Positions 1 through 7,383 of a stretch of 8,760 nucleotides of DNA are shown piece by piece; the stretch's first letter is position 1; every line of letters begins with the position of its first letter. The position numbers were made by a program, and so were the translations under genes. Location: contig JAYWEQ010000133.1 in the NCBI GenBank assembly GCA_043779185.1, positions 1 to 8,760 of the forward strand. The letters run 5' to 3'. Below the pieces are notes generated by a model. That model searched no databases. It worked only from the letters and a program-made list of their open reading frames with translations, and was not told the DNA's origin. This DNA comes from JAYWDA01 sp043779185 (lineage in GTDB: Bacteria > Bdellovibrionota > Bdellovibrionia > Bdellovibrionales > Bdellovibrionaceae).

Positions 1-1616
1 GATTCTTCAATTTTTGAAGGGGTCACGGTATCGCCAACCTGCAGGTCAATCTCATTTAAAATAACATAATCTTTTGTGAAGTAATTTCCGTCGATAATGA
101 TCGAACTGACCTGAACATGGGGACCCTCGAAAATCTGAAACTTCAGTTGCGCTTTTGTATTATCGGCATTGTAAAAGACAAGGTTTTCTTTTTCATTCAG
201 AAGCAGCATTTCAATATGGCCATTCTCAAAATAAAAAGTTTTTAAATCTTGGATCGCTTGTTCTAATTTATTCAGTCGCAAAGGTTCATTGGCCGAGAGG
301 TCTAAGATTTCTAGCAATTTTTCTTTTGGAAAAACAACATTGCCACTGAATTCAATGGTATCGACGGTGGTGACGGGACCTTCATCCAAATTGACATAAA
401 CTGTGATCTTATCTTTAGAGCGGTTGTACTGAGTTCGACTGGAAACAATTTTGGCCAGTAAATGGCCTTGATTGCGTAAATCAGTGAGCAAATTAGCAAA
501 TCCTTTTTCTAAATCTTCTTTAACGTAATAGCCTCTTTTTAAAGTTGGCGAACTATTTTTACGAATAAAATCAATATAGGTGTCAGGAGCTTGCGTGTAC
601 TTTCCTGCAAAAATAAACTGATCAATTTTTATATGGGCGCCTTCATCGATCAAGAAAATCAGCCGACGGTTGTAGCTTCCAAAACCTTCTTGTTCTTCAG
701 CGCGAACATCGACCCGGGCATAACCTTCTTTTAAATAATAATTTCGTAATTTTTGAGTCAGATCAGCGACCAAGTTGGGACTGGATGAATTGTAATTTTT
801 AAGATCTAAGACGTCGTCTAAAAGGGTGGGCTTTGTAAAGGCTTGCTGGCCGCGAAGATCGATATCAAATTTATCAATTTTATCAAGCTTGTAAAAAAGA
901 ACCACTTCGCTTTCATCAGAATTAAAACGAGCTTCAGGGCCTGTTACTTCCGTCAGGTAACGTTCGTCTTCATTCAGCTTTTCCCGCAGATACTGGGTCA
1001 TTTCATTGACTGTTGAGTCCGTAAAAGTTTTGCCTTTGAAATTGCGAAGTTTTTTGCCCATTTGAATTTTTAATTCGGCGTTGGTCGTATCGATTTTAAT
1101 GTCAGTGATTTCGGTGCGCTTGTTTTCACGAATGCGAATATTCAGGATCAGTTGGCCTTTTTCATTGGTGGGCATGTCGACATCGATTTCAGCACTCAGG
1201 AAGCCCAAGACTTTGTAGGCTTGCCTCAGTTTTTCACCGCTTTCAAGTAAAAGCTCTTGATCGTAGGCATCGTTTTTATTGAACGCGATGTAACTTCGAG
1301 CTTCTGTTTCAGAAAGGGCCGACAATCCTGAAAAATTAATCTGGCTGATGCGGGGGATTCGTTTGATCTCAAGTTTGGCCTGACCCGGCGACTCTTCAAT
1401 AAAGACGACGCGGTCGGCTTGAAGTTGATCATGCAGCCATCGGATGATTTCATCCATCTGAGATTTGCTGATACGCTCTTTTTGAATTTGCGGAAATTGT
1501 TTCAGAAGCGGGGCTCGGATATTTTCTGGGATGTCTTGATACTGCACTTGCCAAGAAGCGAAAGAGCTTAATGGGATCAGAAGGATCAACATAATTTGAC
1601 TCAAGAGTTTTTTCAC
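1..1616 (-). CDS. Omp85/BamA-superfamily outer-membrane protein, TamA-like, multi-POTRA (partial, C-terminus off window)
   Basis: The visible part covers 538 codons from a GTG start at 1616 and runs off base 1 before any beta-barrel. The N-terminus is a clear signal peptide: Lys-Lys, a hydrophobic stretch over residues 4-16, and probable cleavage after SFA at residue 20. The rest resolves into about seven POTRA-like units (beta-alpha-alpha-beta-beta) at roughly 24-90 (degenerate), 88-165, 166-247, 248-327, 328-414, 415-499 and 500 onward. The later units show the typical opening IxFxGN or IIIDGN and endings such as DEGP and FEGP. The unit at 500 has the GNYFTKDYVI...L..GD pattern usual for POTRAs near the barrel. 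No cysteine is seen. The start codon overlaps the tamB stop (GTGA), with GAGGG 7 nt upstream at 1628-1624. Pairing with tamB suggests a TamA role in outer-membrane protein or lipid assembly, but a BamA-type paralogue is not excluded. The symbol is left blank because the barrel is not visible. Confidence 0.9.
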   Translation of the reverse strand, partial: MKKLLSQIMLILLIPLSSFASWQVQYQDIPENIRAPLLKQFPQIQKERISKSQMDEIIRWLHDQLQADRVVFIEESPGQAKLEIKRIPRISQINFSGLSALSETEARSYIAFNKNDAYDQELLLESGEKLRQAYKVLGFLSAEIDVDMPTNEKGQLILNIRIRENKRTEITDIKIDTTNAELKIQMGKKLRNFKGKTFTDSTVNEMTQYLREKLNEDERYLTEVTGPEARFNSDESEVVLFYKLDKIDKFDIDLRGQQAFTKPTLLDDVLDLKNYNSSSPNLVADLTQKLRNYYLKEGYARVDVRAEEQEGFGSYNRRLIFLIDEGAHIKIDQFIFAGKYTQAPDTYIDFIRKNSSPTLKRGYYVKEDLEKGFANLLTDLRNQGHLLAKIVSSRTQYNRSKDKITVYVNLDEGPVTTVDTIEFSGNVVFPKEKLLEILDLSANEPLRLNKLEQAIQDLKTFYFENGHIEMLLLNEKENLVFYNADNTKAQLKFQIFEGPHVQVSSIIIDGNYFTKDYVILNEIDLQVGDTVTPSKIEE

Positions 1617-4600
1617 TTAAATTCCCTCTTGAATTCTAGATCCATGCCAAAAATACTTTGATCTTTTGTGCCGCTTCTAACTGATGTTCCTTCTTGGAAA
1701 TCACGGCTTTCCCAAGAGCCGACGCCAGACAGGTTCGAATTAATTTGATATTGCAACTTCACTTCGCGCGGACCTTGGCCGGATTCAACACCTTGGCTGT
1801 AGCTGGTGCTCCATTTGCGCGATAATTTTTTTCGAAAAGTGACCCGTGGAACATTGACGTTTTTTGTATTATCAAAGGCCGAGCTCAGTTCGAAATTAAC
1901 TCCGAGCGAATTTTGCAATCCTCGGTTCAGGCCAATTTGATTTAAAAAGACCGCTCCTGCTTCGTAACCCACGCGGGTGGCTTGATCGCGCGATTGGCTT
2001 TGTTCTAACTTCTGAGAGGTCACGCCAAGCGCCAACAAAGAAATGATTTCTTGATCAGGCAGGGGTGGAACACTGGATAATTTGATCAATGGATTCGAAG
2101 AAGGACCTTGAACCAAAAGATTAACGTCATAATCTGAAACTCGAGATTGGGCTGAAATATAAAGTTCTGCTTGTAACTCAGAGGGGTTATTGAAACTGAC
2201 GTTACCGGTCTGAACTTCGAAGATATTAGATTTAAACATCAACTTAGAGCTTTTTTCTAAGTTGATCCGACCAGTTAAAACAGGATTTGCGGGTGGTCCC
2301 TTGACCTGCACTTGGCCAGTGATCAAGCCATCCATTTGCGAATTTTTGATTTGAACATTGCGCTGCAAGTTCACTTGTAAATCTAATAAGACTGGGTCAA
2401 AGGCGGCTTCCTTTAAAACTTTGGGCAGATAGATACTGTCCCGAACCTGATTTTTAGTTGAATTGCTGTCGGTAAATTCTTTTTCAATCAATGCCGATGA
2501 AACATTATAGACGCCACCTAAGACAAATGGAAACCACCGGCCCGTAAAGGTCAGATCTGCATCGCCTTGGGATTTGATCTTTTCAGGAACATTGAGATTC
2601 AATCCTTCCGCGTGGATTCGTATTTGAGTGGGAAAATCTTTAAGGCCATTGATTAAAACCCCTCCATCGCCTGTGATATTTCCATTGGCTATGAAGCCTT
2701 TGATGTTTTGAATGACAATTTTAGTGTGCGAAAACAAAATATCGGCCTTTAGTTTTTCAAGCGGGTGCGGGAAGCCTTTGATCTTTACAAAAGCGTTTTC
2801 GACATTAGCATTTCCTAAAACTTCCGGTTTGTTATAACTTCCCGACAAAGTCGCTTGAAGTTGAAAGGGCCCACCAAGGTCTTCCAGAAAGGGCACCAAA
2901 ATATGCACGAGGCGAAGATCAGAATACGCTGAGATTGCGATATTTAAGTTATTAAAAGAAAAGCCATCGCCCTTGATTTGAATGTCGGTGCTGGGACCTT
3001 TCAAGTTAAATTTCTTAAGCCTGATCAATCCTTGGTTGAACTTCGCCTCTAGGGGTTCAGGATTTTTCAAGGATGAGCTGCCGCGTTTCAGGAAAATATT
3101 TTTAATTGAAACATCGCCTGTCATCGCCGTCCAGTCGCCCGTTTCGCTGACTAAGTCTATATCTGATGTCAGTTGGGATTCATATTCCTCCTGCAGCTGG
3201 GACGCTCCCATTAAGCTTAAGACAGAGGCAAAATTCCAATCAATTGTTTTTGCTCGGATTTTTAACGGCTGGTGGGATAATCCCCAGGGTATTTTTAATT
3301 CGCCTTGAATTTTATTTCCAAAAAGGTTGGCATCGACTTCTATTGATTCGAGGTTAAGTTTAATTTTAAAAAAAGAACTGGGCAATTCTTGTTCATCGAC
3401 GATCAGCTCTGCGATGTGACCTATGATGGTCAAATCGGGATTCATGATAGGACCAGTGATGTCGCCGCTAAAATTAAAGGCGCCCACTAAATTATTTTTA
3501 ATTTTATTCACCAGTTCAGATTCTTCCAACCGAAGGTTGGTGCCAACAAAGGCTAACTTGGCCATCTGATCCGGCTGAATATTTCCTGACATGCGAATCT
3601 GACTGCCGCCTTTTTGCATTTCAATTTGTTGGGCTTCGATCAGTCCATTGTGGCTGTCGACGTTGAAGGTAAAATTTGAAAAGCTTTCCCCCTGAAGCTG
3701 TCCAGTGCGAAACTGACTGGTCAGATGGTAACTCATCTTCCAAAAATTAAACGGTCCTTCAAAATCAACATTCGCTGTGCCAGCGCCGCTGACGGCCAAG
3801 GGTAATTTGTAGATATTTTGAAAAGCCAAGGCGACGTCTTGCAAATCAGTTTTGCTGAATTGGAAGCCCCCTTTTAAAGTTGAATCGATCAGATCAACAT
3901 CGACTTGACCCTTGTAGCTGGTGCTGGGTAAGCCCCCAATAATTTGACTGACATTAAGATGGCCTTTTTCGTATCGGATCAAGCCTTTTAATGTTCCCAA
4001 AATATATTTATTAAAAACAAAGTTATTAATATGAGTGTTAAGATTTAAAATTGCGCTCTTGGAATCGCCGCGAGTAAATCCATCCAAGGCCGTTTCGCCT
4101 TTTAAATCAAGGCCTGAAAGTTGCTTGATATTTTTAAAATCCAAAGACTCAGTTTTAAATCTGAAGTCAAAGCCCTTTTTATAAAAAACTTCCCCATCGA
4201 CGGGTCCATGGCCATCGCCAAAATGAGTTTGAGTTTTTAGACTGACCTTATCAAGGTCTACATGCAAAGTTCCTTCAGCCCCTCCTTCAGGAGTTTCGAC
4301 AATGACTTTTTCAGTTTCAGCGATGCCAGTTTTCACGATCAGGTCCTGAACTTTCATCGACCCACGACAATTCATCTCAAAATTTGTGAACTGCCCTTCG
4401 CAAGGGAATTCACCTTGCGCGCTCATCCAAACAGGAACTCGGTGCAGATTGAGGGATTGAAGAAGTTGCTGTAAATCCAATTTTGTAACGCTGATATTGG
4501 ATTTAAAATTGTAGGGTGCCACTAGTTTCACTGAATTTTTTCTTAAAGTGGCTTGGCCGGCCGGATGATTAATTTTAATTTCGTCAAGGCGGATATCTTG

Positions 4601-5572
4601 ATCGTCGATTTGGGCTTTTGTTTTAAGGTCGCCAACATCAAAGTTTCCAATTTTGATGTCTTTGGTATTCAGTTCGACACGACCTTGATAGTTTCGCCAG
4701 CCTTTCAATGTCATTTCACTTTCCACCTGAGCCTGGCCTGATAATTCGGGAAAAGTGACAGATTTAAAATTTTTCAGCTTTTCACCCAATGGTTTTAAGT
4801 CGGATGAAATTTTGACCTTTATTTCGCCTGTGGGTTCAATCAACAGTTGGGAGGGATTTTTCAATGTGCTTGTCAGGTTGATAGTTTGTCCCATCGACAT
4901 CATTTGGCTTTGAAGAGTCAATTGACGGCGTTCAAGGATAGCCAAGGCTTCAAGGCTTAATGAGGCGGGCTCTGCGAATCTTTGGGAACTCAGGGAAACG
5001 GTGGGTGAGTAAATTCGCAATGTTAATCGTTGAGAATTATTAGACAGGACCACATCTAAGGGCGAAAGAGAGGCCTCGAAGTCGAATTTTTTTGACACCA
5101 CATTAATTCTAGATTTTCTGAGACCGATTCTAGAGATAGGAATTTTCTCACTCCATTTAAAAATCTCATTGATGGGCAAAGCTTTTGGGCCGTCCTTGTT
5201 TTGTGGAAAACCATCCAGGTCGACAATCAGGTTTAAGTCATCAAGGACAATCGCCGCAAGCCGAATCTGCCCTAAAAGAAGCTCCAGGGGATCCAGGCGC
5301 AATTGCACTTGTCCAATGTGGATGTCTTGCAAGGGAATTTTTGAATCAGCCAGTGGAACAATTTTGACATCATCTAAGAAAATTGAAAAACGCAGTAAAG
5401 TCATATGAGTTTCACCCACAGAAAATTCGACGTGGGCGTCTTTGCGTAAGACGCCTTTTGCGTAATTGATCGCCCAATCGGTGACCTTAGGAAAAATCAA
5501 CAAGTCGACGATCAGGCCAAGAATAAAAATTAGTACTAGGGGCGTAATTAAAATCCAAAAAACTCGCCTCAT
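1613..5572 (-). CDS. tamB: TamB-family translocation/assembly module protein (DUF490 C-terminal domain)
   Basis: This is a protein of 1319 aa (E. coli TamB is about 1260). An Arg-Arg N-terminus precedes one transmembrane signal anchor at about residues 4-27. A long, low-complexity beta-strand region follows, as expected of the periplasm-spanning AsmA/TamB beta-taco fold. The last ~235 residues are the recognisable TamB domain. It has a VPPLPDQEIISLLALG motif at about 1168-1183, then a Gly/Leu-rich helix and amphipathic strands ending in FGMDLEFKREFK. Known family role: TamB is anchored in the inner membrane and works with an Omp85 partner; related AsmA-like proteins are linked to phospholipid transport. 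The ATG at 5572 is chosen because it has GGAGAG at 5582-5577 and forms an ATGA overlap with the upstream stop. An in-frame GTG at 5584 (1323 aa) has no good ribosome binding site. Only two cysteines occur, 11 residues apart. Confidence 0.93.
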   Translation of the reverse strand: MRRVFWILITPLVLIFILGLIVDLLIFPKVTDWAINYAKGVLRKDAHVEFSVGETHMTLLRFSIFLDDVKIVPLADSKIPLQDIHIGQVQLRLDPLELLLGQIRLAAIVLDDLNLIVDLDGFPQNKDGPKALPINEIFKWSEKIPISRIGLRKSRINVVSKKFDFEASLSPLDVVLSNNSQRLTLRIYSPTVSLSSQRFAEPASLSLEALAILERRQLTLQSQMMSMGQTINLTSTLKNPSQLLIEPTGEIKVKISSDLKPLGEKLKNFKSVTFPELSGQAQVESEMTLKGWRNYQGRVELNTKDIKIGNFDVGDLKTKAQIDDQDIRLDEIKINHPAGQATLRKNSVKLVAPYNFKSNISVTKLDLQQLLQSLNLHRVPVWMSAQGEFPCEGQFTNFEMNCRGSMKVQDLIVKTGIAETEKVIVETPEGGAEGTLHVDLDKVSLKTQTHFGDGHGPVDGEVFYKKGFDFRFKTESLDFKNIKQLSGLDLKGETALDGFTRGDSKSAILNLNTHINNFVFNKYILGTLKGLIRYEKGHLNVSQIIGGLPSTSYKGQVDVDLIDSTLKGGFQFSKTDLQDVALAFQNIYKLPLAVSGAGTANVDFEGPFNFWKMSYHLTSQFRTGQLQGESFSNFTFNVDSHNGLIEAQQIEMQKGGSQIRMSGNIQPDQMAKLAFVGTNLRLEESELVNKIKNNLVGAFNFSGDITGPIMNPDLTIIGHIAELIVDEQELPSSFFKIKLNLESIEVDANLFGNKIQGELKIPWGLSHQPLKIRAKTIDWNFASVLSLMGASQLQEEYESQLTSDIDLVSETGDWTAMTGDVSIKNIFLKRGSSSLKNPEPLEAKFNQGLIRLKKFNLKGPSTDIQIKGDGFSFNNLNIAISAYSDLRLVHILVPFLEDLGGPFQLQATLSGSYNKPEVLGNANVENAFVKIKGFPHPLEKLKADILFSHTKIVIQNIKGFIANGNITGDGGVLINGLKDFPTQIRIHAEGLNLNVPEKIKSQGDADLTFTGRWFPFVLGGVYNVSSALIEKEFTDSNSTKNQVRDSIYLPKVLKEAAFDPVLLDLQVNLQRNVQIKNSQMDGLITGQVQVKGPPANPVLTGRINLEKSSKLMFKSNIFEVQTGNVSFNNPSELQAELYISAQSRVSDYDVNLLVQGPSSNPLIKLSSVPPLPDQEIISLLALGVTSQKLEQSQSRDQATRVGYEAGAVFLNQIGLNRGLQNSLGVNFELSSAFDNTKNVNVPRVTFRKKLSRKWSTSYSQGVESGQGPREVKLQYQINSNLSGVGSWESRDFQEGTSVRSGTKDQSIFGMDLEFKREFK

Positions 5573-6606
5573 CGATCTCTCCACTGACTTAACAAAGTCA
5601 GTCCTAATCGATACCCGGGCCGAGCCGTTAAAAGGCTTTCCATCATTTCAAACGCCGTCTGCTTTTGTCCCATTCCCCACATGGCCTGAGCTCGCAAGTA
5701 AGCGGTGGCAAAGAATGTTTCGGGATCCGATGAAAAATGCAATTCAACTTGGGCTATCCGAGTCAGAAGTTCTAGGTAGCGTCGACTTTGCAATAAAACT
5801 TCAAGGCGAAACCATAGGTGTTTTTTCTGATCAGGCTCGAAATCTAGAATCTTTAAACTCGTTTCAAAAAGTCCGATCATGTAAGCGGCGATGGAAAGTT
5901 CATAAACAACTTCGGGTGAGCGGGCCGCCGTTTCTAGCAAGCAGTGGCTCCAAGACTCAGCGGCCGCTTCGATTTCAGGATTTTTTTTCTCGTCGTCCCA
6001 AATGATGGACCTTCGCAAGGGAGCATGCTTTGCAATAATTTCTAAAGCACTGCGCTCGCGCAAGTCAGAACTTTTTTTAAGCAGTTCAGGATCGTTAGGG
6101 TGCATACGCAACAGGCGTCGTAAAAGGGCTTTCTCTTTTTCAAAAAGTTGTCGATCATGCAGGGTTGAAAGCTCAGCTTCAATTTCTTCCCGGCGTTTTT
6201 GAACATTCTGAACTAAGTGTTTTCGCCGGAGTTGGCGCTTATCGATCATTGGCGGATAGAAGCGATCCATGGAAAAACTTCGGCAAGCTTGAGTGAATCC
6301 TTTGGTCTCTGAGATTGCATCCCATAAAATTTCGGCAAGCTCGATCGTCATTCTTGGTTCCAAGGCTTTCAAAAAATAGGGCCACGGGATGATAAAATCT
6401 TTTTGATCCCAATGTTTGAAAACAAAATGAACCACGGCCGGATAGGCTTGCCCTTGAATTAAAAATCGACAAAGGGTGATGACATCCGAAGGATCCAAAC
6501 CGTCGGTGTTACTTTCAACCAATTGAATAATATTTTCGATGGCTTGATCTAAAGAACCTTCTTTCAGTAAAAAGTTCTTGATTTCAAGCTCGAGATTGAT
6601 GGACAA
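5569..6606 (-). CDS. Hypothetical helical-repeat (TPR-like) cytoplasmic protein, 345 aa
   Basis: I do not recognise a named family. The protein has no signal peptide or membrane segment and looks almost wholly alpha-helical. Residues ~123-160 are highly charged (Lys/Arg/Glu-rich) and could form a long helix or coiled coil. Residues ~146-180 and ~228-345 show the spacing of Ala/Leu/Tyr and terminal Pro seen in TPR or similar solenoid repeats, for example MHPNDPELL near 168 and a final TARPGYRLGL. The start is TTG at 6606, supported by GGAGGG at 6620-6615 with an 8-nt gap; the ATG at 6623 is in another frame. Its stop overlaps the tamB start (ATGA), so the two are very probably translationally coupled. 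Context suggests a cytoplasmic or membrane-associated partner or regulator of the TamB/Omp85 pair, but that is inference only. Confidence 0.85.
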   Translation of the reverse strand: MSINLELEIKNFLLKEGSLDQAIENIIQLVESNTDGLDPSDVITLCRFLIQGQAYPAVVHFVFKHWDQKDFIIPWPYFLKALEPRMTIELAEILWDAISETKGFTQACRSFSMDRFYPPMIDKRQLRRKHLVQNVQKRREEIEAELSTLHDRQLFEKEKALLRRLLRMHPNDPELLKKSSDLRERSALEIIAKHAPLRRSIIWDDEKKNPEIEAAAESWSHCLLETAARSPEVVYELSIAAYMIGLFETSLKILDFEPDQKKHLWFRLEVLLQSRRYLELLTRIAQVELHFSSDPETFFATAYLRAQAMWGMGQKQTAFEMMESLLTARPGYRLGLTLLSQWRDR

Positions 6607-6614
6607 AAAAGGAG

Positions 6615-6620
6615 CCCTCC
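6615..6620 (-). promoter_or_regulatory. Ribosome binding site deciding the TTG start at 6606
   Basis: GGAGGG on the minus strand lies 8 nt before TTG at 6606. No in-frame ATG has comparable support, so this site justifies the uncommon TTG initiation codon of the 345-aa gene. Confidence 0.7.
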
Positions 6621-6674
6621 ATGGTTCTTATGGCCACCCCTTATTTTGAGATATTTATCAGTAAATCAGGAGAC

Positions 6675-6715
6675 TTAACACTTCGCATTATAGTGTCAAA
6701 AAGGTCCCGTCGCCA
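6675..6715 (-). promoter_or_regulatory. Promoter candidate with operator-like dyad, upstream of the 345-aa/tamB/tamA-like operon
   Basis: On the minus strand a perfect TATAAT (6692-6687) lies about 75 nt upstream of the 345-aa gene, allowing for a start site near 6680. A -35 hexamer at 17-bp spacing would be TGGCGA (6715-6710), which matches the consensus poorly. The -10 box sits inside an imperfect inverted repeat: TTGACACT (6699-6692), 9 nt, then AGTGTTAA (6682-6675), pairing 7 of 8 plus one G-T. A weak -35 and a dyad over the -10 would fit a regulated promoter. The TTGACA in the left arm is only 1 nt from TATAAT, so it cannot be its -35. Confidence 0.45.
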
Positions 6716-6735
6716 GCCTTTGAACGAAGCTGTTA

Positions 6736-7302
6736 TTACTTTAGATTAACGCGCTCGACGTAATCCCGGGTGAAGGTGTCAACTCGCAGCAGATCGCCCT
6801 CTGAAATATGCAGGGGGACCTGGACCACTAGACCTGTTTCCATGGTGGCGGGCTTGGTTCCACCAGTGACTCGATCACCTTTAACGCCGGGGTCCGTTTG
6901 CGCCACTTTTAGATTCACAGCTTTCGGCACATCGACGGCCACCGCCCGATCATTAAAAAATAAAATCACAACATTCAGATTTTCAATTAAGAAATCAGAC
7001 GAATCACCCACTTCATCGGGAGTCATTAAAAGTTGTTCAAAGTTTGTTTGGTCCATAAAATTGTAACCATTTTCATCTTTGTACAAGTAGGACATCTCTT
7101 TATTTTCAACGTTGGGAACGCCAAACTTTTCACCAGACTTAAAAGTCATTTCGCGATTTTGGCCAGTTAAAAGATTTCTCATTTTAGTTCGGGTGAACTG
7201 ATTTCCTTTACCGGGCTTAACATGCTGAAAATCCACGATCGTGTAGGGATCGTTATCCATTAGAATCTTAAGGCCCTTTTTAAAATCTGCTGTTTCGTAC
7301 AT
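6736..7302 (-). CDS. efp: Translation elongation factor P
   Basis: This 188-aa protein has the normal EF-P length. It binds ribosomes stalled at consecutive prolines, between the P and E sites, and promotes peptide-bond formation. The N-terminal KOW-like domain (about 1-64) carries the loop HVKPGKGNQF, whose Lys32 aligns with the modified Lys34 of E. coli EF-P. Having Lys here rules out the arginine/rhamnose (EarP) class, but no modification enzyme is in the window. The central OB domain spans roughly 66-126. The C-terminal OB domain has the signature GDRVTGGTKPATMETG at about 144-159 and ends with the family-typical YVERV. The ATG at 7302 is chosen because AGGAG lies 6 nt upstream and the protein then begins at the usual EF-P N-terminus. 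An upstream in-frame TTG at 7365 would add an unlikely 21 residues. The gene follows the TPR gene after an 81-nt gap, probably in the same transcript. Confidence 0.97.
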   Translation of the reverse strand: MYETADFKKGLKILMDNDPYTIVDFQHVKPGKGNQFTRTKMRNLLTGQNREMTFKSGEKFGVPNVENKEMSYLYKDENGYNFMDQTNFEQLLMTPDEVGDSSDFLIENLNVVILFFNDRAVAVDVPKAVNLKVAQTDPGVKGDRVTGGTKPATMETGLVVQVPLHISEGDLLRVDTFTRDYVERVNLK

Positions 7303-7303
7303 C

Positions 7304-7357
7304 GACGACTCCTCGAATTTTTTCTGAGAATTTCGAAGATACAAGCAGAGGGTCGTC
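7304..7357 (-). promoter_or_regulatory. efp leader: inverted repeat overlapping the ribosome binding site
   Basis: On the minus strand GACGACCCTC (7357-7348) can pair with GAGGAGTCGTC (7314-7304): six perfect pairs, a small internal loop, then three more. The right arm contains the AGGAG Shine-Dalgarno (7313-7309) of efp, so folding would hide it. The 33-nt loop is long, which weakens the case. This is pattern-based and has no known riboswitch match. Confidence 0.35.
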
Positions 7358-7383
7358 AGAGGCAATATTTTAGCGGGCCAGGC

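Noticed and set aside
5573..5584. Longer tamB start at GTG 5584
   Set aside because: No good Shine-Dalgarno precedes it, whereas ATG 5572 has GGAGAG and an ATGA overlap with the upstream stop.
5466..6005. 179-aa open frame on the plus strand
   Set aside because: It lies antisense to the 345-aa gene and the start of tamB, has no recognisable protein character or ribosome binding site, and both overlapped genes are better supported.
6607..6620. Terminator-like GGAGGGCTCC followed by six T on the minus strand
   Set aside because: The stem is 4 bp with a 2-nt loop, too tight to form, and the site is better explained as the ribosome binding site of the 345-aa gene.
6687..6699. TTGACA and TATAAT as one promoter
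   Set aside because: The two hexamers are 1 nt apart, so they cannot act together as -35 and -10.
6697..6735. Possible intrinsic terminator after efp (CAGC...GCTG, later TTTTT)
   Set aside because: The stem is only about 4 bp, is separated from the T run by 12 nt, and has no strong alternative pairing; read-through from efp remains possible.
7303..7365. N-terminal extension of EF-P from TTG 7365
   Set aside because: It would add residues unlike any EF-P start and would read through the AGGAG that serves ATG 7302.
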